In this document: positions 24,323 to 35,700 of the stretch, one piece after another
How the letters are laid out: every line of letters begins with the position of its first letter
Numbering within the stretch: position 1 is the first letter of the stretch
From: Dryas octopetala
Lineage: Eukaryota; Streptophyta; Magnoliopsida; Rosales; Rosaceae
DNA length: 64,000 bases
Assembly: GCA_963921425.1 (NCBI GenBank)
Contig: OY992833.1
Coordinates: forward strand, 26,584,698 to 26,648,697
Reading direction: 5' to 3'
The notes under the pieces: model-generated
Databases searched by the model: none
Told to the model about the DNA's origin: nothing
Seen by the model: the letters and a program-made list of their open reading frames with translations, nothing else
Program-made: the position numbers and the translations under genes

Positions 24323-26982
24323 TATTTGTCACTTGGTCCAGAAATTAGAGGCAACCTTGCAGTTGCTGATTGCAAGGGATGGAGCTTCAACATTTTGGTC
24401 ATAAGCATCCATTGGATGTTCAAGAAAGAGTAGACAAATGATGCTCGGCTAGTTTTTTGAAATGGGTGTGAGGAACCAGTGCATGGACCTAGCAGAAATA
24501 TGACATAAAAATATAAAATGGGATATTTTTGTGCTTTGAATCCCAACCAAGGACGAATTCAAAGCCTAACACATGGCTCCTCTACCCATGGCCATGGACA
24601 TCATCTCAGCTATATAAATATGGGAACTGGATCCCCTGCCTTGCTTCCCTGCAAGGCAGGTACTATGCTCAAATATGAGCCCTTGACACTATGTCTTTCA
24701 AAGGCTCAGATTGAACCTAGTACCAGCCTTGCAGGGAAGCAAGGCAGAGGATCCAGGTCCATAAATATGAATGGGCAATCAAAAATCTAATTGAACAGTC
24801 ATTTGTACAACTCCGGCCGACAACTGGCTTCGGGACTGCCGGAGTTGAGAGGATGGGTCACTGGAAAGATTGGGAAGGTGTGGGGTTGATGGTTTTTTGG
24901 GAAGATAAATAAGTATTTTTTATTATTTACTTATTTTCTCTCTCATCACTCTAAGTATGTAAATGTATTTATTATTAGTTATTAACTATAGTTAGATTAT
25001 AAGAGAGATGTCACATGTTGAGATAGATGGTGATGCTCACCACCAAACACCAAATTAAGGTGGTGAGCAAATTTACTCTCCTTCCCAAACATATTATCTT
25101 TCCAAATTAACCAATAAAGCAATGAATATGCGCACCAATGATAATGACCCCAAGTTAGCAAATTCTAATGCTTAATTATTGATGAATGTTAATGTGATTA
25201 CTCAATGATATATTGAATGGGTTCACAATGGACCGGACATCAGTCAAATTATATAAAAAAACAAGGCTCTAATTATTATTTTGTTTTATTTAAATCTGGT
25301 GCAGTTTGGAAGTGTGGTATTTCATGGCACTAATTCTCTTTGCGGGATATCTAAAGAATGCAGAAGTTTCTGTGGATGGCCTATCCATATGGTGAGTTGA
25401 GTACTCGATCTCTTCTTCTGCTATATGTTTGTCGTAGCAAGTGTATAATTATTTTTTCAAATATATAAATATATTTGCTTGCACTTAGATGACCACTTTC
25501 ACATGCTCTGTTTTTGGCTGTCTGTGTGATGGTTACAGCCTTTTTGCTTTATTTTCCCATTCATTTCTCTCGAGCAACTGTACGTTGTTGCTTTTTGCTT
25601 TCAATCCAAGCTAGAAGACATGTACGTAACCCTACACCATTCATCAAGCTTTACTTCACATACAGACCTTTGGTCCTCAGCTCCTGGAGGTTCTTGGTTG
25701 TTGCAACTTGCAAATGACAGAATCTATAAATTAATGAACGAAACAAAGAAACCCACGCGAAACATACAAGGCTAATTATGTGTGGGGTCAATAAGAAGAA
25801 AAGTGGACAAAATCATTTTTGCTTTTTGATACTTTTTGGGTCTCGTGACTCTCATGAAGCTGAAAAGAGAATGTCTTTGATCGGCTGATTTGAAAAGCAT
25901 GCATTTGATACTTTTGGAATGTTTAAATTGAATATTTTGAACATTGGATTTGATTTCATGTTGAATATTTTGAACAGAGTCATCATTAGAAAGCATGCCA
26001 TAATTATTTATGTTTTCTTTATTTCTTTGTTTTAATTTTTCTTGTAGCACCTAAAATACGGATTTGATTGACCATCTTGTGGTACATACATGCACTGTTG
26101 AATTTGCAGCATGAACATATTGGGCTGGACGGTCATGGTAGCTCTTGGCATGAACGCAGCAATAAGGTCAGTCGACCCCAAACCTTTCATCACCCAAGTC
26201 GCTGAACTTCACAATATACAAAATGTTAATGATCTGAATGAAATTAAATACTTTGCAGTGTGAGAGTGTCAAATGAACTAGGAGCAGCTCACCCAAGAAC
26301 AGCAAAGTTCTCATTAGTAGTGGCCGTAGTGACTGCATTTTTTATCGGTGTTCTCCTCTCGCTTGTCCTCATCATCTTTCGAAACAGTTACCCCTCCTTG
26401 TTTTCAAGCGACTCGGACGTTAAAGCTCTTGTCAAGCAGCTCACACCATTGCTGGCGACCTGCATTGTCATCAACAACATTCAACCTGTTCTGTCTGGGG
26501 TCGCCATTGGAGCAGGTTGGCAAGCTGTTGTGGCTTATGTGAACATAGCGTGCTACTATGTGATTGGGGTGCCCTTGGGTCTAATATTTGGGTACAAGCT
26601 TGATTGGGGTGTTGAGGTAAGACTCTATTTTCCCATCTACAACTTCGGTGAAAATATTTAGTGAATGGGTAAAAGTGACGATATATAATGACCATTTTCA
26701 GGGTATTTGGATTGGAATGCTGGTAGGGACAGTCCTTCAGACTTGTGTGCTTTTCTTGATAATTTATAGAACCAACTGGAACAAAGAGGTAAGGGAATGT
26801 TTCACACCATGCTTTACTGTTGTGTCAATGATACACCATAAACAGAGACGTAATGTGTGATCGAAATGCAGGCATCTATAGCTGAAGACAGGATAAAGAA
26901 ATGGGGAGGGCCTACGGATTCCAAAGACGACAACAACGTTGGCGGCCATTCTGATACCAAAGGAAACGATGTAGAAAGTTGA
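22198..26982 (+). CDS. DTX29: MATE efflux carrier (DETOXIFICATION family)
   Basis: Multidrug and toxic compound extrusion transporter, a proton-coupled exporter of organic compounds in plasma or vacuolar membrane. Exons: 22198-22533, 22619-23160, 25305-25391, 26110-26166, 26259-26616, 26702-26788 and 26872-26982, totalling 1,578 nt (525 aa), normal for the family. A hydrophilic N-tail of about 55 residues precedes the first membrane helix. MATE landmarks: GMGSALETLCGQAFGAGQ in repeat 1, CLEVWYF at the exon 2-3 junction, RVSNELGAAHP in repeat 2, and GVAIGAGWQ. The C-tail is charged and short. It resembles the Arabidopsis DTX27/29 group (At3g26590, recalled), and the substrate is unknown. Intron 2 (2,144 bp) is swollen by a transposon with a second one nested inside. 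Confidence 0.93.
24286..24319. repeat. (CT)n microsatellite
   Basis: About 17 CT units inside the intron-2 transposon. Confidence 0.9.
24622..24760. mobile_element. 139-bp nested MITE with 9-bp TSD
   Basis: Inverted ends of about 43 bp: GGAACTGGATCCCCTGCCTT on the left and GGACCTGGATCCTCTGCCTT on the right (minus strand), both continuing GCTTCCCTGCAAGG. Exact 9-bp duplication ATAAATATG at 24613-24621 and 24761-24769. The 9-bp duplication points to a Mutator-type MITE. It sits inside the larger intron-2 transposon. Confidence 0.88.
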
Positions 26983-28913
26983 AGTCTCACAAGACTATTA
27001 AACATCGAGAATTTGACAATTGCCAAATGCAATGTTAGCTTTTCAATGTAAGGGTCAATCTTCTGCAATAATATTTTTGAAATATTTTTTTTTTAATTCC
27101 TGAGGACATATAGATCACTTTCAATCATGAAAGCATAGCCTATGTTGTCCTTCACAGGAGATTTTGGGTATCCAACAAAACTGAGTTCTGGAATGGCAAG
27201 ACATCATGTAATTTCCCATTTGACAATGATAGTTCGCATATAGGACTTTAATAATTGAATTGTTATATTGATTGTCTTCATATTTTATGCCCATTATCAT
27301 TGCTAGAAAATCTGATAAAAACTTAAAAGTAAATTACAATTTAGTACTTCAATTTTACATATTATTTCAACTTAGTACCTCAACTTTAAAAACTTGCAAA
27401 AAATATTTCAACTTTTATTTTGTGTCAAAATAGTACATATGTTAATTATCTGCTGTCAAATAAATCGTTATCTACTGACGTGGGAAGGATGGGCGGATTG
27501 GGGAAGGGAGGGGTGAGGGCTAGAAGGGGAGGGGAGAAGGGGGAGGGGCTGGGTGGGGGAGTGGGGCAGGGCTAAGGAAGGAGGGGGAAAAGTTTTTTTT
27601 ATTTTATGAAATTTGTTTATTTGAATTATTTTAAGAAATTTTGTTATTCAAAAGTTTTAAAAAATATTATTATTTTTTAAATTTGGAGAAAAAAACGAAA
27701 ATACACCTACCACGTTAGCAAATAACGGTTTATTTGACAAAAAAACTAACAGAAATACTATTTTGATACAAAATAAAAGTTAGATACTTTTTTGCAAGTT
27801 TTCAAAGTTAGTGTACTAAGTTAAAACAATATGTAAAGTTGAGGTACTAAATTGTAATTTGCTAAAAAACTAATGAAAGTACAAAACAATTGAGGACTCA
27901 AAAATCTATTAGTTCATGTTGAACTACTGAGAAAAACTCCTACCAAAAGATATATCAAATATATCAAATTGAACATCAAAGTTACTTTAGTTTCGAAAAG
28001 CATCTTCCAATGCTTAACAAAAGCAGCTGCAAGCTATAATTTAACATGCTTCTGCCACAGAAGAGCAGAATCACTCCCCCAAAATATAGCTTCATCTAGT
28101 GCAAACTACATCCATCTCCGATAATGCAATACACTCTTTCCTCTATAACCCTTTTTTTGTGTGGACAGGTTCCTTCAACTAATTCATGACTAATACAACT
28201 ACTAACTCAAATACAAATAAAGCCAATGAGAACAAATTCACAAATGCACATTGCAAGTACGGCTTAAGACTATCCATTAAGATGATAAGACCTAAAAAAC
28301 ATTACCAAACTTGGCACATGGCCACAACACGTCATACACATTCACAAAAACCATTTCAGGCTAATCCTGTGCATATGACTAGCAAAGATAGAGTTAAGCA
28401 TACCCAACATCACTGGTACAAATACCTAACAATACAGTTTCCACCAAAACTAGAAAAAAATCGCAGTAGTGTTTGTATGCGAAAAAATCCTTATACCTGT
28501 AGTTTCTTGATTTAAACCAATGTTGAATCCTGGTCATTGAGCTTGATACATAGTCCAAGCATTTACAGCAAGATCAATAGATGGTCGCTCTTTGTCACAG
28601 TAAGATGAACCCTCAACATTAACTAAACAAACAATATCCCACACATCCACAAGGCATAGCGCAACAATAAACAAAAGCCAACCAGAATTTACCAATAGCG
28701 AAAATTGAAGCAAATCCATCATGTTACCAACCAAAAAACAGATAATAAGCAAAACCCATTAATTGGAAAAGGCATTAAACATCCGCTCATTGAACTTTGG
28801 AAATATAACATAAATGTAGCATAACAGTCTAAACCAAATTTATAAAAACAAAAATGCAGTAAAGAGCAATGAAATCATAAACCCTAAAGGTGAAAAATCC
28901 AAGACCTCCGAAC
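26983..28913. other. MATE 3' region, small transposon, and L27a 3' region
   Basis: Apart from the element at 27328-27862 I see only AT-rich sequence. The first ~150 bp are the probable 3' leader-out of the MATE transcript. The last few hundred, read on the minus strand, would be the L27a 3' UTR. Confidence 0.5.
27328..27862. mobile_element. Small inverted-repeat element
   Basis: Both ends carry AAATTACAATTTAGTAC(T/C)TCAA(T/C)TTTACAT in opposite orientation, with further inward similarity (AACTTAGTAC, ACTTGCAAAAA). The core is a GGGGAGG-rich patch. No clean target duplication found. The ends recall those of the Pack-MULE at 56997-58260 (AAATTACA... then GTACCTCAACT), so a shared superfamily is inferred. 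Confidence 0.6.
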
Positions 28914-29111
28914 CTAAGCGGTGAGAACAACAGCACCACCAGCTTCCTTAATCTTCTTCTCGGCGGTCTTGGAGATGAGCTTGGCCTTCACCACAACAGG
29001 CTGGTTCTGAGGCAACGCACCCTTGCCCAGGACCTTGAAGTAGCCATACTGCGAGACATCGATCAACGGCACGTTGTCCTTGGTGGCCTTGTCCTTGGCC
29101 TCCTGGGGGAG

Positions 29112-29177
<66 letters not shown>

Positions 29178-29205
29178 GCGCATACCCACTTTACCAAAAT
29201 ACCCC

Positions 29206-29243
<38 letters not shown>

Positions 29244-29354
29244 GCCTCCGGCGTTTCCGCGACCTCCGGGATGCTTTCGGTGCTTGCCGATTCGACCGTG
29301 CCCGGCGCTCACGTGCCCTCGCTTCTTGCGGTTCTTCTTGAAGCGGGTCGTCAT
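28914..29354 (-). CDS. RPL27A: 60S ribosomal protein L27a (uL15)
   Basis: Component of the large cytosolic ribosomal subunit. Single exon, 146 aa, exactly the usual plant length. Start [14 protein letters not shown], with the hallmark [20 protein letters not shown] basic N-terminal stretch, followed by [20 protein letters not shown] and the C-terminal globular part ending [10 protein letters not shown]. Unusually GC-rich relative to surrounding DNA, as is common for highly expressed ribosomal genes. A telo-box and site-II-like motifs lie upstream. Closest recalled Arabidopsis relative is the At1g70600 copy. Very secure. Confidence 0.98.
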
Positions 29355-29379
29355 CTCTGCGTCTCTCTCTCTTTGCCCT

Positions 29380-29636
29380 CTAGGGTTTCGGCGGCTCAGA
29401 GAAGGTTAGAGGGAGGCTGGGATTTGGGATATTTATTTGGTGACGATGTTTGTGGATTTACGCTTTTGCCCTTAGGGTTTAGGGATTCGGTGTTTCAAAT
29501 AGGGGTAAATGTGTTATTTAGGGTACGCATGATGCTCTGGACTTGTAGAGTGAGTTGGGTTCAAGAGTTTTGATTATTTTTCAGCCCAAGTATTCTATAC
29601 TCTTTCTCTAGCCCAATCATCCAAACTCACTGGGCT
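29380..29636 (-). promoter_or_regulatory. L27a promoter: telo-boxes and site II motifs
   Basis: Read on the minus strand, AAACCCTAG lies at 29388-29380 and AAACCCTAA at about 29480-29472. TGGGCT (site II core) reads on the minus strand at about 29615-29610 and near 29588-29583, and on the plus strand at 29631-29636. Telo-box plus site II is the known promoter signature of plant ribosomal protein genes, which ties this stretch to L27a. The start of transcription is not determined. Confidence 0.65.
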
Positions 29637-29639
29637 TAT

Positions 29640-30183
29640 GTATCATCCAAATTTACTAGGCTTATGATTGATTGATTACTGCCTCTCCTAAACAGTATTT
29701 ACAAAGTGTTTAGCTTATTAACGTTTTTATCGGTAATATTTCGTTAGAAACACATAAAAAAGTACTTCATGTGTATTCACTTATAAGGATTTCCTGAAGT
29801 ACTTATCAAATGCTTCTCTTAAAAGTTCCAGTCAAAGAAGAGATGAAGAGTGGAAAATTGATGATTTACTATTGTTTTCTTACTAGCCAAATATACTAGT
29901 TTTCTTACTATTGTTTCAATAAACATATGATTATAATAATACGTTTTATATGTGAAAACTTCTCATACAGATGTCCAGAAGTTTGTTAGAACTTAGTTGT
30001 TGTAATAAGTCACTTGAGTACAAATAAAAATGCATGAAAACACAGGAAGCTTTGAAAAAGCACTTAAGAAATTTAATCTTTCACCATAAAATGTACATAA
30101 TATTACATGAACAACTTATAATTACATGAATAACATTATAAACACCTCAATAATCACAAATACAATTATGATCCTTGTATAAT
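29640..30183. other. Intergenic between L27a and TPR genes
   Basis: AT-rich. Contains the outer promoter of L27a and, on the minus strand, the 3' UTR of the TPR gene. No gene seen. Confidence 0.5.
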
Positions 30184-32290
30184 TCATCTTTGAAGAAAGA
30201 CGGCAGCTCCAACTAAACCCAACCATACTGTCAGAGCTATCCAAAAAGCTTGGCTTTTCTCCAATTCAACTGGAGGTCGCCATACCATAAAGTCCCCTAA
30301 GTAGTCTTTCGACGATGGAAGCTGATTGGTTATTGTCCCACTGCTCCTCTGATCCTTGTCCTTGTATTTATCACTCCACGATGCTGCATAGCTGCATTAG
30401 TCACACAACAAAAACCTCGTTAGTCATGGAAAATTGGAAACCATTGAAGAGTTGCTGAAAGTGACCAAACTTGAGCCATGAAGAGTTTGTTCCAAACCAA
30501 GCTACTCAACTGGGAACAAAATTACATCTTTACAGTTTCATTTCCAGTATGTTTATTTAACAGCCCTGCTTTCCTAGACAACTAAGAGAAGGATAAAACA
30601 ACTTTATTGAATTGTCCAATCAGGGATTAATGTGGTAAGAAATAAGTGTTGGTTGGGGAAGGAAAATAGATTTAAGCAATCAGAACATGTGTCAAAAGAT
30701 CAAAGCACTAATTTCAGACAGACTCCAAAGTTAATTAAGAGCGCTTCAAGATTACCAATTCTAAATGGATCCTCATTCTAGATTCCTTTAGTGCTCAATT
30801 TAAGTTTTCATTACACATGTGATGATCTAATGTTTGATGATGCAGGCACCAAATGTGGTGGCTGTAAGAATTGATAGACTGAGAATTGGAGCTGCTCGAG
30901 GTACAAGGGACTGGGACATTTCACGTAAGAGAGGGATAGCTCTATGCAGACCAGAGGAAACACATAAACAGTGCACAAGCAACAATTAGCATGACATGGT
31001 TGAGATGAAAAGGACCAATACCTGTCATAACTAGAACCAATGAGTGGTATGGTTACCATCTCTTCTTGGGTTATCTTGAGCTTTGGTGCTTGCAAAATGT
31101 AGCGAAGCTCTGCTGCTTGGCGCCGAATGCTGACACTGGGGTGCTTCTTCTCCAATTGCAGGTACAGATCAATGCAATCAGCATGGCGTTTATTAGCCTC
31201 ATAGGCCATTGCAAGCCAAATTTGTATCTGGAAACAATAACACTAATTTCCATTAGTACATTGATCAAGCATGTAGCATTAACACAATCGTGAAAAGGAG
31301 AGATTCTCATAGTCAGAGGGAGCTAGCTAACCAACCTCACCACCAAATAAGGTGGGCCTAGGAATGATTGTGAGGGCACCTTCTAGAAACTCAATGGCAC
31401 GACCGTACATGCCCCTCCCATAAGCCTTCTGGCCCAAATCGAACATCAACTGTGCGGTGGCTCGTCGCTCTGCCTGCTCCTTAGCCACCTGCTCTCTTAC
31501 ACCATAACAACAAAACCGCCAACAACGAAATTAAGAACAAGCTACCCATCTAAAGCAATCAACTTCTCGACAATAATTCTTGTTCATAGTTCAGCCACCT
31601 AAGATTCCAACTTCGAACCATCATTAATTATAAGGCCAATGCATTCATCTTCACTTTCAAATAAAATAAGTACCATCTCAATCTAGTTTGGTATATGAAT
31701 TAATTAACGTTATCAAATAACACAAAAACGATTTCTTTCCCTTAATTTTCCGAGAAACCAAACAATACATGGAAAATACTGACCTTTTCTAGCTCTTTCC
31801 TGACTCTCATCCGCTTCTCGTGTTCCGTCTCTTCTCCACCATCGCCTTCATAATCCTCCATCTGATTCTGTATCTCCTCGGCTTTCTTGACCAACTCTTT
31901 CCTCTCCTCGATCTCCTTCACTCTCCTCCGCATTTCCTTCTCCCAATCGAACTGCTGCTCCTCTTCCCCTTCCCCAAACCCATTCCCGTTGCCGTTCCCC
32001 TCCTCCTCGTCCCTATCGAAGTCCACGCCGTTCACCTTCGAATTCGACTTCCCTCGCGCCACGACTCTTTGGCTCCGAGCCTCCCCGTCCGAGTCGAATC
32101 CCTTGGCGACGACAAAACCGTTGTGCGCGTGACTGTGAGGAGGGTGGTCCCTCTTCGGCAGGTTCAGGTTCAGGTTCAAGTTCAATAGGGCGTCGAGCGC
32201 CACCGGACGAGAAGTCTTCCGGTCCGGTATTATGGTCCTTGTCGAGGTCACGTCTAGTAACAGAGCTAGGTTTCCGAGAACCACGGCCAT
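30184..32290 (-). CDS. TPR-like plastid protein with C-terminal membrane anchor
   Basis: Exons on the minus strand: 32290-31784, 31488-31336, 31227-31022 and 30391-30184, 1,074 nt, 357 aa. The N-terminal ~45 residues are Ser/Thr/Arg/Leu-rich, consistent with a plastid transit peptide. A highly acidic and Lys-rich coiled-coil region follows (DWEKEMRRRVKEIEERKELVKKAEE). Residues about 175-270 form TPR-like helices (LMFDLGQKAYGRGMYGRAIEFLEGAL; IQIWLAMAYEANKRHADCIDLYLQL). One membrane segment closes the protein (AFWIALTVWLGLVGAAVFL). It matches a conserved plant family of unknown exact role, recalled as Arabidopsis At3g26580. It is transcribed head to head with ABCB26. Confidence 0.88.
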
Positions 32291-32758
32291 GGTGCCGACT
32301 GTCGGGGTCAGAGAAAGAGAGAGAAGAGTAAAGTTACGGGGTTCCCGCTGAAAAGACTGTGAGAGAGATATTTACGTCGTTATTTTGTTATGACTAAAAT
32401 ACCCTTAACATTGTGTGGTTATTACCTTCAAAATCATCAATTAAGAAACATAGATTCTGAAGTTGGCGAGGGCAATGTTGTTGGAAAGGATGTGAACGTG
32501 GCGTGTCACAGGCGAGAGCCGTGTGGCAAAGAAGCCTCGAGCTTGATTAGTCTCAAGACGGAACACGTCACTGGAGAAAAAAACGACGGCGTACAAGACC
32601 GTTCCACACGCCAGTTGGTGAGCCGTTGAGGTGGGACCCAATCCCTCTTATCAGTACTCCCGCGAGGGCCACATCTTCGTCTCCGACGACACAGAGAGTG
32701 GAGCTGAGCAGAGGATATAACGATTTGAAATTGAAGCTCATATAGCTTCATCCAATCA
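32291..32758. promoter_or_regulatory. Shared head-to-head promoter of TPR and ABCB26 genes
   Basis: Only 468 bp separate the two start codons, which face away from each other. Both products are probably plastid proteins. The stretch includes ACGTGG/ACACGTCA-type ACGT cores near 32496 and 32561 and no obvious TATA box. A shared bidirectional promoter is an inference from spacing. Confidence 0.55.
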
Positions 32759-35700
32759 ATGCCTCTCTCTCTTCCAACTATGTCTCTGCCACTATGCAAC
32801 ATACAGCCCCCGCTTCTCTCTTACGTTCACCACAAACAACCTCTTTTCATAGTAACTTCGCAAAAAGTCCTTCATTTCACTTCCAGAACAAGAAAAAAGT
32901 CTCCCCTTTCTCTCTCCCTTTCTTCTTCTTCTTCGAATCCCAGACGATTTCACTTTTCTCCTCCAAAATCAGCCTCCATTAACGGCTATGCACCGGAAGA
33001 GTACAAAAACGATCCCCAAGAAACCGATGTCGAGCTCTTCGAAAGGCTCCGAAGATTGTTCGCTTTTCTCCCCTCAATCTTGCCAGGTGGTAATTGGTGG
33101 AACTTCTCCGACGACGCAGACTTTAAAATCTTCGCCGAGCCGGTGACTCTGACTCGCGCTCTGACTCGGATGTGGGGCTTGGTTGCCCGAGACCGTTGGG
33201 TTATCTTTGCCGCTTTCTCTGCCCTAATTATCGCTGCGGTTCGTGCTTTTTATTTTTGATTATTTTGATAGCACAGAATTAGTTTTCTAGATTTTGTTTT
33301 TACTGAATTGAGTTGTTTGGTATTTGCTGCTTCAGCTTTCGGAGATATCCATACCCCATTACTTGACGGCGTCAATCTTCTCGGCACAGAGCGGTCAAGT
33401 CGCTGTGTTCCGTCAGAATGTGCGGCTCTTGGTGATTGTTTGTGTCATTTCGGGATTATGCAGGTCAAAATCTTGTATGGACAGAGTTCCCTTCTTCTTC
33501 ATGAATTGCATTGCATCTGTTTTTTGTAAAGTGTCAAACTTGAATAATTGTTTTTGTGTAAATAATCACGAAACTTCCATGAGTGATCAGTGAGTGATGT
33601 GCACTGCTGCTGACCCCCTACTCTGTTTCTGGACTACAGTGGTCTCCGCGGATGCTGTTTTGGCATTGCAAATATGCTTCTGGTGAGTTTCTCTCTCTTG
33701 ATTTTGCCTTCTTGTCAAGTCTCTATGATTTACGAGCTACTGTGTCTCTTACCATGTGTTTGATGATGACAATGTGAAGGGAATATAAGCTTCTTCTAAT
33801 TTCACTTTACTTGTTAAAAGATGCCCTCTTAGTCCTTTCTTTTTTCCCTTTGATTATTGGATCCTTTAATTTCATTTTTCAGGTCAAGCGAATGAGGGAA
33901 ACACTATACTCTTCACTTCTTCTTCAGGTTCCGAAACTCTTAGATTGTTTCTTCTTAAATTTCAATTTCTATTATTTGCTTCTACCAAGCAAGTTGTAAC
34001 TTTCTAGATATGTTGGTGCATTGTTTGACTTATTCTTGAGTATCTCCATTGTAGGATATATTCTTTTTTGACAGTGAAACAGTTGGTGATTTGACAAGTA
34101 GGCTTGGGGCAGATTGTCAGCAAGTATCACGGGTTATTGGAAATGATCTCAATATGATATTACGCAATGGTCTTCAGGTTTACTCACTACTTAAATTTTC
34201 AATCTATTCTGAGTTTCCCTACACTTTGAGAATTAATTTGCCTTTCCATTGTTCTTTTTCAGGGGACAGGTGCCCTCATCTACTTGCTAATTTTGTCATG
34301 GCCGCTTGGTTTATGTGTATTGACAATATGCTCTACTTTAGCAGCAATTATGCTGCTTTATGGCTGGTAAGATTTTTTCACAGTTTCTTCAGATATTCTT
34401 CCCAAATTTATATTAATATTCAATTAATTGGTTATATAAGACTATAAAGTGGATGGGTGTCGGGAAAAGATAAGCACAAGAGTAGTATCCGAAAGAAATA
34501 GTGTTTCGGTTTCAGAAGAGCTAGATCTTCTATGACTTCAGAGAAGATCTTGATCTTTAAATACGGAGAAATGAACAGACATGTTTGTATCAAATGCTTG
34601 TTGTTCTTGAGCCCGTTCTTTTGACCCATACATTGTTGCTGTAAGAATGTTGAGGCTTAAACTTTTTTCGTTCTTATAGGTATCAGAAAAAGGCAGCAAA
34701 GCTAACTCAAGAGTTCACTGCCTCTGCCAATGAGGTAGAATTAGAAATATTAGCTATAATTTTTTGTTGAAGATTTTGGTTCCTACATGATTTACATGAT
34801 GCCCAAGTTGTTGTTTTGTAATGTAGGTTGCACAAGAGACATTCTCTTTGCTGAGAACTGTTCGTGTTTATGGAACAGAAAAACAAGAGCTTGGAAGGTG
34901 TAGATGCTACAGATTTGCATCTTTTACCAGTCATTTGCAATAAATATAGGCATAGGCAAGCAGGAAGGCCGTACACTTCTTTGTTTAGTGGTTGACAGGG
35001 ATATTTTATCTTTATATGATGTATAGGTACAAGCTGTGGCTGGGGAAATTAGCTGATATAAGCATGCGACAAAGTGCTGCATATGGTTTTTGGAACTTGA
35101 GCTTCAATACTCTTTATCACTCAACACAGGTCTAGCTTTTCAGTGGTTTTCAAAATGATATGATTTAAGAATTTATTCTATGTTCATAATCAACACATAA
35201 GTGACAATTTAATTTAAAACTTGATTGTTTCATTTATATTTTCTTGAACCCTCTAGTTCTTGCAGTTGACTTCTGCTATTGTTGGCACATACAATTTTCT
35301 AGGTCATTGCTGTGCTGATAGGAGGAATGTCTATTCTAGCTGGTCATATTACGGCAGAGAAACTTACAAAGTTTATATTGTACAGCGAGTGGCTAATTTA
35401 TTCAACATGGTTTGTGGGGGACAATTTGTCCTCTCTGATGCAATCTGTTGGGGCAAGTGAAAAAGTCTTCCAATTAATGGACCTCCTACCTAGTGACCAA
35501 TTTACATCAAAAGGTAATAAATTTATGAACTTTTATGGAATGTTTTACATCAATATGTTGTTTCATGTTAGGTTTAGGTTTTATTTTCAATGCTTTCTAT
35601 GATTTATTTTTTCATATTTTGCAGTATTGGTGTGCCTGGAGTTTGTATATTGATGATTATGAGACTGTTTATTTTTCCATGGAAGATTTTTGTTGTTGTT

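Larger units (their letters stand above)
23947..25080. mobile_element. 1.13-kb inverted-repeat transposon in MATE intron 2
   Basis: Ends are inverted copies: GAGAGCAAATTTGCTCACCA on the left, GAGAGTAAATTTGCTCACCA on the right (minus strand), and the similarity continues inward with gaps. The 5-mer CTTCC flanks both sides (23942-23946, 25081-25085), a possible but short target duplication. No transposase. Superfamily uncertain. Confidence 0.7.

Noticed and set aside
28890..29573. 227-codon plus-strand open frame
   Set aside because: Antisense shadow of the intronless L27a gene.
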